Shown piece after piece: positions 21,700-33,600 of a stretch of DNA of 64,000 nucleotides. Both the position numbers and the translations under genes were made by a program. The notes beneath the pieces were generated by a model. The model was given only the letters and a program-made list of their open reading frames with translations. It searched no databases and was not told where the DNA came from. Each line of letters opens with the position of its first letter. Positions within the stretch are counted from its first letter, which is position 1. This DNA comes from Triangularia verruculosa (taxonomy: Eukaryota; Ascomycota; Sordariomycetes; Sordariales; Podosporaceae): positions 1 through 64,000 of the forward strand of contig MU863915.1 of NCBI GenBank assembly GCA_033296885.1, read 5' to 3'.

Positions 21700-22250
21700 T
21701 ATCCTAAAACACTAAACTATTAAGGCCTTGCGAAAAAGATCCTTCGCTACTCGATCGCGATACCTACTCCTTACTCCGCATATACCTCCTATAAGCTCTC
21801 CTACGTTCTATTTTCCGCCGATTCCTCTCGTTACTACAAATACATCCGTCGTGCTCTCCTTTATTATAACATTTAAGGCGTTACTCTATATTAATTGTCG
21901 TAGATTATCTTATAGTATAACGCTGTCGAAGCCGAGTTTGAACGGGCCGAAGAACTAGCTGAGGCCGCTAATACTAAGGTTCGTCGACTTTATTATTAGA
22001 AAAAGGCCTAGCTAAAGAAGATATTTCGGGCCGTATCTTGTGGTTTCGATAGTGTGGAGGAGTTAGAGAGAGTTAAGCGGGAAGAGTAAGCTATTAATAA
22101 GGCCGTCTCCTTACCCTTATTGGACCCTTCCTTCGACTGGGCCCCCGCGCCCTTGGATTAGCTAAATTATAACTTCTCTGTTAATCCCGCTGGTTCCGCT
22201 AGTGGCTTGGATCCTAGCCTAAGCGGTCCTTTCTTCCTTACCGACTAAGG
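21700..22250 (+). pseudogene. Gypsy-2 extra ORF on the strand opposite pol
   Basis: A plus-strand frame between the left LTR and the pol end contains YYKYIRRALLYYN, EAEFERAEELAEAANTKVRR, KKIFRAVSCGFDSVEELER, AVSLPLLDPSFDWAPAPLD and SVNPAGSASGLDPSLSGPFF, broken by TAG/TAA at former Gln codons. The first part is predicted helical, charged and coiled-coil-like; the second part is Pro/Ser-rich. It has the same location and orientation as the extra ORF of Gypsy-1. I do not recognise it. Confidence 0.6.
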
Positions 22251-22332
22251 CGCTGTTAATGGCGCGCTTTAAACTTCTTAAGGTAGTTGAGGTGCGTAGC
22301 GCTAGTTGTAGGTAGGTCCCTGGGTATCTGTT

Positions 22333-22402
22333 AACCTTGTAGTGTAGCGTATAGTACGTCGACTACTGCGTCGGAGGCGCGGGTTTAATTCCTGTCGAGG
22401 TT
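22333..22402 (+). other. tRNA-like sequence inside Gypsy-2
   Basis: 70 nt, AACCTTG...CGAGGTT acceptor-like ends (with one G-T pair), TAGTGTAGCGTATAGTAC D-arm-like, CGAC-TACTGC-GTCG hairpin, and GCGGG-TTTAATT-CCTGT T-arm. It lies downstream of the extra ORF exactly as in Gypsy-1. The anticodon loop is one base short and the T loop shows a C-to-T change, so it is not a normal tRNA gene. Confidence 0.5.
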
Positions 22403-22469
22403 CCTCTATATCTAGGTTTATAGGTACTGTCCGTGACCTAGGTATAGTATTTTTTTGCTTGGATTAGCT

Positions 22470-25400
22470 TTGGTCGGTCTGGGTGCTGCCGGTGGAATTC
22501 TTTTAGTTTATTGGGGTAGTTTAAATTTGTCGATAGCTCCTACGAGTTATCTGTAGCTGGGTAATCTAACTAGTTGACTAGGTACTTTACTTGACTTTTG
22601 TTAATCTGTGAATCTAGTATTTTTTTTATATCGTACTCTTCTTCTTCGTTCTCCGTTATTTTCTAGGTATTGACTTTGCTTATTTGTAGTGCGGGTTTTA
22701 GAAGTGAGATGTGAAAAGTGTGTGACCGTAGACGTATCGTATTAGGTAGCTCTAGTTTATATGCTGTCTCCGATATCTTTTTTTTGACTTTGAATGGGCC
22801 TACTCTTCTGTGGTCCAGCTTCTTGCTAGGTCTTTTGGTATGTAAATTGCGTATGGAAAGGAATATTATGTCCTTCCTTTTAAGGCGAGGTCCCTCGAGC
22901 CTTTTAGAGTTGTAGTATTTCCGTATCCTTTGCCTACTTTAATCGTAGCTCTGGGTACCTTTATATTAGGTCCCTGGTGTAGGTTTGCCTTATATCCGTA
23001 GTTTGCGAAGAAAGGCGTAACTTTCGTCGTTTTTATTAGCGATATATTGTATATTAATTATACCGTAGATAATAGTTTAACTTAGTCGTCCTGCTCGAAA
23101 TTAATGTAATTCCGTAGGTACTATTCTACAATCTGGTTAAGCCGTTCCGTTTAACCGTCCGTCTAAAGGTAGTAGGCTAAAGACGCTTTACTTTTTACTT
23201 TTAATTTTATTATTAATACTTTTTAAAACTTCGATATAAATTTAGTATTGCGGTTTATAATAAATTTCTTCGGCTATATATATATTAATATAATATACCG
23301 TAGTATTATATCTATTAATTATTTTACCGATTAGGTCTTTTTATAAGGTAAGAAATATATTTACTTAGTGAGCCTATCGATTACCGTTAATATATTATTA
23401 TATTTAACGCCGGTTACTATATCTTTAGATTCTAGTAACTTGGTAATAAAGTTTATTGTAATTAAACTCTATAGCCGCTCTACTATTGGTAATAACTCTA
23501 GAAATCTATAAGGCCTATACTTTATAACCCTAGTTCTTTCGTATATATAGTATAATTAGATAGCTTCTTTAACGTCGTCTTTAATCCTTAGCTAGGTAAA
23601 GTGCTATTTAATCTTTTCTATAATCTTAGTAATACTTATATATCCTCCGAGCTTTAACCTATAGATTTCTATTACTAGTGCCTTCCTAGTACTTAGCTCT
23701 ACGTAAGCCCGGTTCTTATATTATAGTCGTCCTTAACTATCCTTCTAGATACCTTACGGCTCTAGCTTTTCCTACTAATATTGCCCTATAATATTGTTGC
23801 TTAATTTTCCTTAATACTTATTAGAAGTAGCTTACTTCCGATATACTGCGTAATACTCTATCTACGGTTAAAGTAGATACTTGAGGGTGCTTTCCGGCGT
23901 TTCCTTAAGTAGTAGTGGTAACTCCCTGGGTATATCCTTGTAATAGTCAGCTCGCCGGCTAAATGTATCTGCCCTAGCGTTCTCCGAACCCTTCTTATAA
24001 TTAATTTAGAAATTAAATTCCGAGAGGAACTTTAACTATCGGGTTTACTATACGTTAAGGACCTTTATAATAGTGAAGTACTATAGGTTCTTATAATCCG
24101 TATAGACTTGTACTTTATAGTTAGTGTTACTAAAGTATAGCCTCTACTCCTCGAACGCTTCGATAATAGCGAGTAACTCCTTATCGTAAATTAGGTAATT
24201 TTATCGAGCTTCTTCTAGCTTCTTCGAAAAGAAGGCTACTGGGTATAGCTTTCCGTCGTTATTTCGCTAACTTAATTATCCTTTAATCGTATAATCTGAT
24301 ATATTAGCCTCGACTTCGAATAGTCGACTAGGGTCTAGTAATTTAAATACCGGGTCCTTTAAAATAACCTCTTTTAGCTTTTAAAAGGCCTACTTTTCTT
24401 CTTACCCCTACTTAAACTCCACGTTTTTCTTAGTTAAGTGGTTAAGTGGCCGCGCGATGCCTGCGTACCTACGGATAAATATCCGATAGAAATTAGTAAA
24501 CTTTAAGAATTCCCTAACGTATATTTATAACTATAACGTAGGCCAGTCCTTAACGGCCGCAATCTTTCTAGGCTCTATACGAACCTCTCTTAGTAATATT
24601 AAATATCCTAGATATACTATTTCTTATATATAGAATTTACTCTTCTTTTTATTTACTAAGAATCCGGCTCCGTATAGCGCATCGAGTATCTCTTATATAT
24701 AGCGCTTATACTCCTTTAAAATACGTAAGTAGATAAGAACGTTATTAAGATAATATACTGCTGACCTATTAAGGTACTTCCGGATAGTATAGTCGACGAG
24801 AGATTGGAACGTCGCGGGCGTATTAGTGAGCCTAAATGGTATTACGAGGTATTCGAAATAACTATAGGGAGTGCGAAATGCTATTTTCTATTTATTTCCT
24901 TCCTTAATCCGTATATAGGTATACCCGACCGGTATATCTAAGCGTATAAACTATCGCGTCCCAGCTAATTAACTCTATAACTTAACTATTAGTAATAGCG
25001 GGTAGTTATTTTTCACTATTTCGTTATTTAACTATCGGTAATCTATATATAATCGTAAACTACCGTCCTTCTTCGGTACAAAGAAAACGGGGTATTCTGC
25101 TAGCGATATGGACTCCCTAATATATCCTCTCTTTAAATTCTCGTTTACGTACTTCCGTAGTTTTTTACTTTACTTATCGTTAGTATAGTAAACTTTAAAT
25201 AACTGTAGTTTAGTTCCTTCTTTTAATTTAATTTCATAATCCTACGGTCTTCGCTCTAAAAATCCTTCCAAATATTTGGCCGTAAAGGCTAGGTATCCTT
25301 AATATTCCACCGGTACCGCCTTTTTCTCGCCTTTCTCTATATTATTATAGTAGGCGTATTTATTAACCTCCGATATCTCTATTAACGTCGTTAACCCTAT

Positions 25401-28180
25401 TTCTTTAATCTTACCGCTTATATTAATAAAGTACATTATTATTTCTTAGGCTCTTTATAGTGGTACCGTAGAGGGTACTTCTTCTACACTCTACTCTATA
25501 CGTACGCCTAATCTTCCATCGTTAGTTAGATACTTTTAAGGTTCTTTTAGTTGTAGGTAGCTACTATCCTTCTAATCGATATCTGGGTTATAGTCCTCGT
25601 GCTATAGTTGCCCTAGAATCATGTCTTTTTCTGGCCCTATATCTACGATATCGAAAATCACTTTTATTATTTTTTTTAATACAGTAATATCTAGTAGTAG
25701 CGTTTCCTTGGTTACTAACTACATAGGGAAGGGTCCTTTTATAATAACCTCTTCCTCTTTCTTTCTCTACGGAATTCGGACTTATTATACGAATCTTAGT
25801 AAAATTAAGTCCGTTTCTACTCCGCTATCCACAAGTACTTACGCTTAAAAACCCTTCTAACGTACTACTACTCGCAATTTCTTATCTTTTATACCCCTTC
25901 TCTATACAGCAGCGACCTCACTAGCGTATAATTCGTAGTCCTTTAAAGGTTTATAGCCTCCGTAAAAGGCCTTAGTTCTTTTCCCAACTATTATTATGCC
26001 TCTAGAGCGTTTTCCTTTATTAAACTATCTAGTAGCTCGAAATCAGCTAACCATTATCGTTAGACCTTTTTCCACTTCTTAGTACCTTTCCGAGTCTCTT
26101 TCTTATCGTATACCTCACTTCCCTTGGCACTAGCCTCGTAGTATTTCTAAGCCTTTACTCGTAAGTAAAGAGCGTAATTTAGGCTCTTATACTACGCTAA
26201 ACTATATTCTTCGTTAACGGTATCTTCTCTTTAGCTTATTACCTATTCGAAGTAGTACCTCGCGTATCTGGACGTGAACTATATAACCTGGAGTCCCTCC
26301 TCTAGTCTAACTAGGTCTCCCTGTCTCTATAGGAAATAGTCGTCCAATTCTTCTTATAGTCGCCTCCACCTAGCTATAGTCCTTATAATAGGTGTAGGAT
26401 ATCCGTTCTTTCCCGTCTACCTTACTAACTAATATCTTTAGAGAGCCTTACTCTAGTGGTGCTCTATATAACTATATATAATACACTAAAACTAAGGTAT
26501 TCTCCTGTGCTCTGGGCATTTGGGATGTAATTGCGTTGTATCTCTATCGTATGGCTCGTATTATTCGTAGCGAGGTACTTGTCTAGGTATCTGAGAGAGC
26601 CCTATATTAGCGACCTTCTTATTCTCTTAGAATTCCTCCTACTTCGGTTCCTTAAACTCGAGCTTACCTGCTTTATAAGTTAGTCGCATTAGCTTATTAC
26701 GGTGCTACTTGAACTTAATTTCCGGAACGATCTAGTATTCGCTACTCTACTAAAGCTATACGTACGGTTAGTCGTAGGCCGTGGCTTATATTATCTTACC
26801 CTCGAGGTCGTAGTAGTATTATTTAATTGCTTCTTATTAGTTCCGAAGTTTTTTTACCTTTTCTTCGAGTCTTTGTACTCGTTCCTCGGCCTATTGTAAG
26901 GTCCTTTCCGTGGTATTTGCGGTGAAACCTTGCTTAAGTCGTTGTATAGTTTCCTCAGAGGGTCCCGGAGCTGTACTTTCCTTTAGCCTTATGGCTCCTC
27001 TAACTGGTAGTTTTTATCCTACTACGCGGTCTTCTCCCTCGGAGTCGATTATTAATTCTCCTTCCTAGGCCTTATACCTGTAATCGCTATCGGTATAGTT
27101 GTCTACTAAATTTTACCAATTTTTATTAGAATATTCTATGCCGGAGATCTCTACTACCTGTATTGTTTTAGTAATTACCGCCGTCTCTCTTTCCTTTTAG
27201 TTGAGCTGTTTAGGTGCCCGATAGTCTCTTTTAAAATAGCCTATCTTTCTGCAGTTAAAGTACTTGACGTCGTTCTTCCCTTTAAACCGCCTCTATACTA
27301 CGTCTACCTTTATTAGTCCTACGAAAGTGGTCCTTAAGACGTAAGTCCTATAAGGCCTTCTCTTCCTTTTATCGTTAGGGCGATAAGGTCCTTATATACA
27401 CGTGCCTTTACACTCCTTATAGCGTTGGTACTGTCGATTATTAACGCGGATTATTATTACAATATACTCGTCGATAATTTCCGGCCGTTCTTATCGGTAC
27501 AGCTTATCTTTAACTTCTTCCTTAAGCCCATTATAGAATAACTGTATTAATCCTTCGTCGTTGATCTCGCTGCGGAGTATATCTATTCTAAACATTATAA
27601 CGTAGTCGGTAGTAGACCTAATTTATTTAAAATTAACTAGTCGCTCCTAGGTACGTCTGCCTTTATCGTACTCTCCAAATACCTCTTTGATCTTTTCTTT
27701 AAAGCCCTTATACAATTTAAAATACTTTTTAGTGATATTCTCCCTCTCGTCGTACTTATTATTAAGGTAGTCTCCTAGGATCGGTTCGAACTAAATAAAT
27801 ACTTTATCCTTAAGCCTGGACGCAGCGTATACGACCTTAGCTTCTTTATCTAGGAAACGAGAAGGGTAGTACCGAAAATAAGTCTTAAGTTGGATTAAAA
27901 ATCCTTCTAGGTCTCCTTTTGCACTTCCGTAGCGGTCGAGTACCTCGAGCTTAGCGCGTCCCTCTTCCTTACGTAAGGTGCCGATCTCCTAGTAGAGTAT
28001 AGCGTTCTCCTACGTAAGAGTGTCGTAGGAGAGGCGCGACTTATCCTTAAGCTCCTAAATACAAGCGAGAAGCTGGTCGATAGTAGGTTAGGTTAAGGTT
28101 CCCCCCTAGGTATTAGTATTTCCGGCTATAGTATTATCTTAGCGCTTTTAACTTATTTGTAATAGAGTTGAAGTGAGTAT
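22470..28180 (-). pseudogene. Gypsy-2 gag-pol, RIP-inactivated
   Basis: Co-linear with Gypsy-1. The gag zinc knuckle at 27262-27221 reads YFNCRKIGYFKRDY (three of four ligands lost). The reverse-transcriptase box at about 24760-24735 reads VYYLNNVLIY, so both catalytic aspartates of YLDD are Asn (GAY to AAY). The chromodomain near 22600-22490 contains SQVKYLVN.LDYPATDNS and NLNYPNKLKEFH. The element cannot be autonomous. Confidence 0.85.
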
Positions 28181-28186
28181 GTAATA

Positions 28187-28587
28187 TATAACGATCCCCT
28201 ATCTAGAACCTCTAAAAGGGATACCGGTTAAAGGTAAACTTCTAGATAATAGATCGGTGCAGCTAAATAGCGCACAACAAAATGTCTCAATGTAAACACA
28301 AGATACCGTAAATATAAGCTGTGATTATATACTGCGGAATTATCTACAAGCTATCTAGTTCCTCCGTATATATAGACCACCATTTCCTGGATCATTGTTC
28401 TTTCTTAATAATCCCTAGAGCCGGATCGTTGGATCATTACTATAATCCAATGATCCTCTTCCTGGATCATTCTCTTAATCCAATAATCCTCCTCTGGTAG
28501 GCCTACTTCCTATTCTTCCGATTGGCTGTCCCTCTCTTCCTTCTGATTGGCTGATGCTGCCGGGAGTCCGCATTTAAGAACGTGACA
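28187..28587. repeat. Gypsy-2 right LTR
   Basis: 401 bp. The inner end is mutated (TATAACGATCCCCTATCTAG) and the outer end is intact (GATTGGCTGATGCTGCCGGG, ending GTGACA). Confidence 0.92.
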
Positions 28588-29958
28588 CCTTTGGAATCGA
28601 TTTTGAACAAACCTATACCTCCACTATAGGCCCTCCCACTTAGAGAATTATACTGGCTTTAGCAGCTATATTTAACTGGGATTTAGAATAAATGGACTTT
28701 GTAGAAGCCTTTTTAAACTTAGAGACTAATTTTGATATTTATATTAAAATTTTATAAGGCTTAGCCGAGTTTTCTTATAGCGTTACTAGCGCTATAACAC
28801 TGTTAAAACTAGCTGGATAGGACCTTACTAAGGACTAAGTTATCCTTCTGAAGAAATCCCTCTACGGCCTAAAGTAAGCCTCCTACCTTTAGCAATAGAA
28901 GGTCCTCGCAATAGCTTAAGCGTTAAGCTTTAAGCCTTTTACTTTAAATACGGCTACCTATTTCTACCTGAATTACAGGATTTTCATCATTAGCTACGTT
29001 AACGATTATTTATTTACTAGCTCTAAACCCTTACGTCTTTAAGCCTTAAAGAAGGCTATAGGAAAGTACTACGATATCGAAGACTTAGGCCCTACCCACT
29101 TTTTCCTTAGTATTTAAATTGAATATAATAGGCCTTAACGGCGCCTCTGGATCTACCAAAAGGCCTATATTATAGAGGCAATTAAGTACTTCACCATTAG
29201 CACTAAGCTCACTCCTTTTCTACTGAGCCCTAGGATTATAGGTAAAGGCAATAAGCCTGGAAACCTCTTAAGCCCCGCTAATCAGCACCTATTTTAACAG
29301 CTAGTTAATACGTCGATATACGCTATAGTTCAAACTAAGCCTAAGGTAACTTTCAGCGTTCAATAGCTCTTACAACACCTTAAGCAGCCCATTAATACCT
29401 ACCTAAGAGCTACAAAATCACTACTTTCTTATCTATATTTCAACGTCGACAAAGCTATTAGTTACGGTTCCGACAGTGATTTAAAGCCTATTAGGTTCAC
29501 GGATAGTAACTAGGCTAGATGTAAGGAGAGTACTAAATCAACTTACAAGTAGGTGTTTACTTTGGTAGAGGGGCCTATTAACTGGAAATCTAAGAATGCA
29601 TCTACTGTATCCCTCAGTACCTTAGAAGCCGAGTACACTAGGCTTATCCAAGGTTTTAAGGAAGCTATATAGCTTAAGGGTCTTTTCCAGGAAATCTCCA
29701 GACCTATTATAGGCCCTACCCCCTTATTATATAACAACGAAGGCTCAATTGCTACTGCCCACAGCGATAAGCACAATCGCCGAACCAAACATACACTTAT
29801 TCATTTTCAAGGGGTCAAAGAGGCTATATCTACTAGAGTCATCACTATGACCTACTTTCCTACAGAGGAAATACCTGCTAACGGTCTCACCAAAGCCTTA
29901 CCTATAGCGCTATTCAATACCTTCATCTCGCTATTGAAGCTTTCTAAGCCCTTTTAAC
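28588..29958 (+). pseudogene. Copia pol part 3: reverse transcriptase and RNase H
   Basis: The frame resumes as GIDFEQTYTSTIGPPT, then MDFVEAFLNLETNFDI, LLKKSLYGLK.ASYLW and ISYVNDYLFTS at 28990-29010. Here the catalytic YVDD is YVND (GAC to AAC). RNase H follows: VEGPINWKSKNASTVSLST, LEAEYTRLIQGFKEAI, RRTKHTLIHFQGVKEAI and NGLTKALP. It ends with a stop at 29956-29958. The order and motifs are standard for Ty1/Copia. Confidence 0.85.
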
Positions 29959-29988
29959 TAGTACCACGCACTGCGGCTATAGAGGGGG

Positions 29989-30331
29989 TATTAAAATACA
30001 GCACTTATTTGTGGACTTTACAGTATACCTAAGCCTATAACCTACAAAGCTTACAACAACCCATAGCTTAGAATCGTATTACTCACCAACGCTCTACCGT
30101 GGGTAGCGATCACGGTAAACTTTCAGACCTCTGAACGGACCTCCGATTCAATCTGGAGATCCATATAGCTAGCGCCCGGAGTTCTAGACACTTAGCGTAT
30201 GGCAACGGAGAAGAGATTGGGGGAGGAATACGGAGCCGAAGGTCTATAAGAGGCTTGCCCTTAAGACTGTTTACTGTAATATTTTCTTGCCTATTAAGTC
30301 AATTCAATACACTGGTTCACCACATCTTACA
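29989..30331. repeat. Probable Copia 3' LTR
   Basis: It begins directly after the purine tract AGAGGGGG with TATTAAAATACAGCAC (TG mutated to TA) and could end at ATCTTACA. No second copy exists in the window to prove the limits, and no duplication of the target site is visible because the 5' end is lost. Confidence 0.4.
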
Positions 30332-30340
30332 ATGCCTCAC

Positions 30341-30445
30341 AAGCTTATATTACTGTGATTACCTTGTATATTGCAGGGCGCCGCCCCTGTAATTGGTCTT
30401 CCTTCAGTGCTTAGCCACTGTCGTAGGCTGCAGATCAGGCCCAAT
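30341..30445. repeat. Dispersed repeat copy B (partner at 1-110)
   Basis: See the copy at 1-110. It retains TTGCAGGGCGCCGC followed by CCCTGTAA and CTTCCTTCAGTGC. It lies between the Copia element and the truncated polyketide synthase. Confidence 0.6.
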
Positions 30446-30685
30446 TCACTCTTGGTGTACTGCGCCCACCACCACGCAGGCTTATGCCTATAGGCCTGCG
30501 AGACCCCTACTTCAACATGTATAAACTAGGATCGCCGCCGGGTTTTATTTCTAAGTTTCAATGTTTATTTTCTGTTGGCGCTTAGCGGCTAAGCCTAAAG
30601 TGTTAGAAAATCGAGGGGGTGGATATAGAGATACCATAAGGAAATTCACCTCAGAATTTAGCAGACATTTCTTCCAGAATCAGCA

Positions 30686-33600
30686 TCACATTTCCCTTAA
30701 ATTGATTGTCTGGATGTACAGCTCTCCCATCGCACGGAGGGAAGTTTCCACCGCTGATTGGCCTCTTCTTAGGATAGAAGTATATCCTATCGAATCCCCG
30801 CGCTTAGTAGTGCGAAGAATATCCCGAAGCGGGCCTTGCAACGCAACATGAGGTCCAATTTCGACAAGATGGTCGACCACACATGCAGTCTTGTGACTCA
30901 TCCAATTTCTTGGCAAGGGCGGTGCGTGAGCTAGAGCACATGGTGAGAATCGCAGGGCAGAATTGCACGGTCGATATTATGTTGAGGGCCCAGTAGGACG
31001 GCTCTAACAGGCGGTCGCCGCTGACCCTTTCTTTCGTCACGCTCGAAATCATCGGGACAGTGACAGGCCGGTTTGGCGGCGGCGACAATGCGCCCACCAA
31101 ATCGACGAACCTCGCAGTCGCTGGTTCCATCTGCCGCGAATGATATGCAACCGGAACCTGCAACTTTCGAGCAAAGACTTTTTTCTCGTCCAGCTCCGCT
31201 TTGATCTGGTCGAGAAGCCTGTCTTCTCCAGATAGCGTGACATTGACGGGACTGTTGACACAGGCAATCGAAACGCCAAATCCGGCTTCATCCCGATCAT
31301 AACGTGCGACGAGAGACTTTGTGTCCTCTGGTGAAAGACCAACCGCCATCATTGCACCTTTTCGAGCTGGTCTCCTGTGAACCTCCTCGGCGAGTTCAGC
31401 AGCGCAGACACCCCGAAAGTATGCCAGCTTCCAGGCTGATTCGCTTGAGATGTAACCTCCGGCATATCTAATCGACATGTTAGGACTTTTGGCTTGCGGA
31501 GAGAGAGACAAGAGACTTACGCTGCTGCAATCTCACCCGAGGAATGTCCAACCACCGCAGACGGCGCGACCCCGAATCGGGCTAGCAGATTGACAAGTGC
31601 AACTTGAAGAATTGTACACAATGGCTGGCTAAGTTCCGCTTTGTTGATGTTGGTAGTCTCTGGCGTCTTCATCAACTCGTCAGTCACCGACCACGGACAT
31701 CCCAAGCTTGTGAGATAAGTGTCCGCAAGTTCGAGCTCCTGTTTATAGGACGTGTAACAAAGTAGCTCTCTGCCCATGCGAAACCATTGAGCGTCTTGTC
31801 CACTGAACACAAAGCCTAGCCGAGGAGGTTCTGCTGAGACACGGATAGGTGTGGAAATTTTGTCTTTGAGTGTGGTCAGATCACTCGGGGCTTGGAGGAG
31901 CGCGAAGGATCTCCAGGGTAGTTTGCTGCGATGCTGACCCAGTGTGTAGGCAAGATTGTTGAGAAAGGTTTCATCGTCAGCCGTCGAATCGAGGCGAGCA
32001 TTCTGATAAGAATGGATGATTCTATTAATGCCGTCTGTGTCGGCAGCCGACCAGACGCACAGTTTCAACGGTCTATCAAAACCGCCGAATGCTTCTTGCG
32101 GTGACTTTGGCTGCCTGGAAAGTATTGATACTGGACCAGATGTTGGCGGAGATGGCTCAGTGCAGTGTTTACCTTCCAAAAGTCGAATCCGTAAATAGTT
32201 GTAGGCGTCATCAATGACAATATGGGAGTTGGCACCACCATACCCGAATGAGTTTACGGATGCCCGTCGTAAGCCTTCTGAAGGCCATGGAGTACGTTCT
32301 CCGGGAAACTGCACGGGTCAGCTATGTGTTCAACTGTTCTAGCTTCAACGCTTCGCAGACTCACTTTTATCCCGAGAAAGTCCGCATCAATCTTTGGATT
32401 GATCTTCTCAAAGTTCGCGTTCGGTGGTATCACGCCCCTTTCCAGACACAGCACAGCCTTGACAACACCCGCCAGGCCACTGGCCCCTTCAAGATGTCCA
32501 ATATTTGACTTCACCGCGCCGCTAAAATGGTGCGGTAGTTAGCAGAGTCGGACTCATACAGGAAGTGACTGAAAGAGGCGTACATGTAGATCGGGTCCCG
32601 AGCCGAACGATACTTTCGGAAAGCTGATCCAATGGCCTGTGCCTCTCGAGGATCACCTATTGCCGTCCCGGTTCCATGGGCTTCAAAGAACCTGGTGTGG
32701 GCCATAGACAGCCCCGCCTTCTCGTACGTGCCCCGTATGAGGCGTTCCTGGGCATCACGACTGGGTTGCGTGATACCTGGTGTTCTGCCATCCTCGTTGG
32801 AGCCTGTGGCACGGATCACCGCTCTAATCGTATTCCCGTCCCTGATGGCATCGCTGACTCTTTTCAGTATCAGGACTCCAATGCCCTCACCTCTTGCGTA
32901 TCCATTAGCACGATGGTCGAATGAGTAACATCGGCTGTCTGGTGAAAGGAAGCCAAGGTTGGACATCCAGGCATATGATTCAGGGGCGCTGGTCAGATTA
33001 CCCCCGGCTACCATCGCCTGAGGATGACATGTCAGTGTGCTGAAAATCACTGTTTGTGTGCTCCCATTGTAAACTTACCATTGTTGAGGACCCGTTCCGT
33101 AACCCCTGACATGCAATGTCAATAGCCATGGCTGTGCTAGAACATGCGGAATCGAGACCGATGCTAGGACCGGAAAGATTGAAGAACCAACTTAGACGGT
33201 TGGCAAGCATACTGAGACCAAACCCCACAGCCGCATATGTTGGCGGCGCTTCTGGGTCGCGGGTCAGCTGGAGCATGTAATCCAGACCAAAGGATCCAGC
33301 GTACACAGCGGTGGAGGATCCCGATATGACTTCCATTGGAATGCCAGCTATGACCGCACCATGCCGGGTCAGCTGTCTTGCATCTTCTAAAACGTATCGA
33401 AGGGGCTCACCATTTTCCAGTGCCCTGTATGCAGCCTCCAACAGCCACCTCTGCATAGGATCCATAGCTGCCGCCTCTGTTGGCGATATGGTGAAGAAGT
33501 CGGCATCGAATACCGCCAGATCTTCTTCGATAAAATGTCCACCTTTTAGTGGTAGCTGCCTCTCTACGTCAATCGACTGAAACATCCAACCCAATGTGAA

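Larger units (their letters stand above)
21162..28587 (-). mobile_element. Gypsy-2: second chromovirus-type retrotransposon (7426 bp)
   Basis: Two 401-bp LTRs, 21162-21562 and 28187-28587, flanked by the 5-bp duplication CCTTT (21157-21161, 28588-28592). The interior is co-linear with Gypsy-1, with pol on the minus strand. A purine tract (GGAGGAGGGGAATCG on the minus strand) abuts the left LTR. It is a sister family of Gypsy-1: the first 190 bp or so of the LTRs are similar between families, the remainder is not. Confidence 0.92.
11410..30331 (+). mobile_element. Copia-type LTR retrotransposon, 5'-truncated, split by two Gypsy insertions
   Basis: Three plus-strand segments form one continuous Copia polyprotein once the Gypsy elements are removed: 11410-12457, 20126-21161 and 28588-29958. 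Their junctions are exact, with target duplications TATCG and CCTTT. The 5' LTR and gag are not seen; the element begins next to the DUF3435 fragment. A polypurine tract (AGAGGGGGT, 29981) and a probable 3' LTR follow the pol stop. Many in-frame TAG/TAA codons stand where Gln fits, as expected after RIP. Confidence 0.8.

Noticed and set aside
12990..28180. CRISPR arrays or bacterial operons
   Set aside because: The repeats are LTRs and RIP words; nothing has repeat-spacer periodicity and the genome is eukaryotic.
30561..30851. A 96-codon plus-strand frame
   Set aside because: It is antisense to the last PKS segment and runs on into the flanking non-coding DNA.
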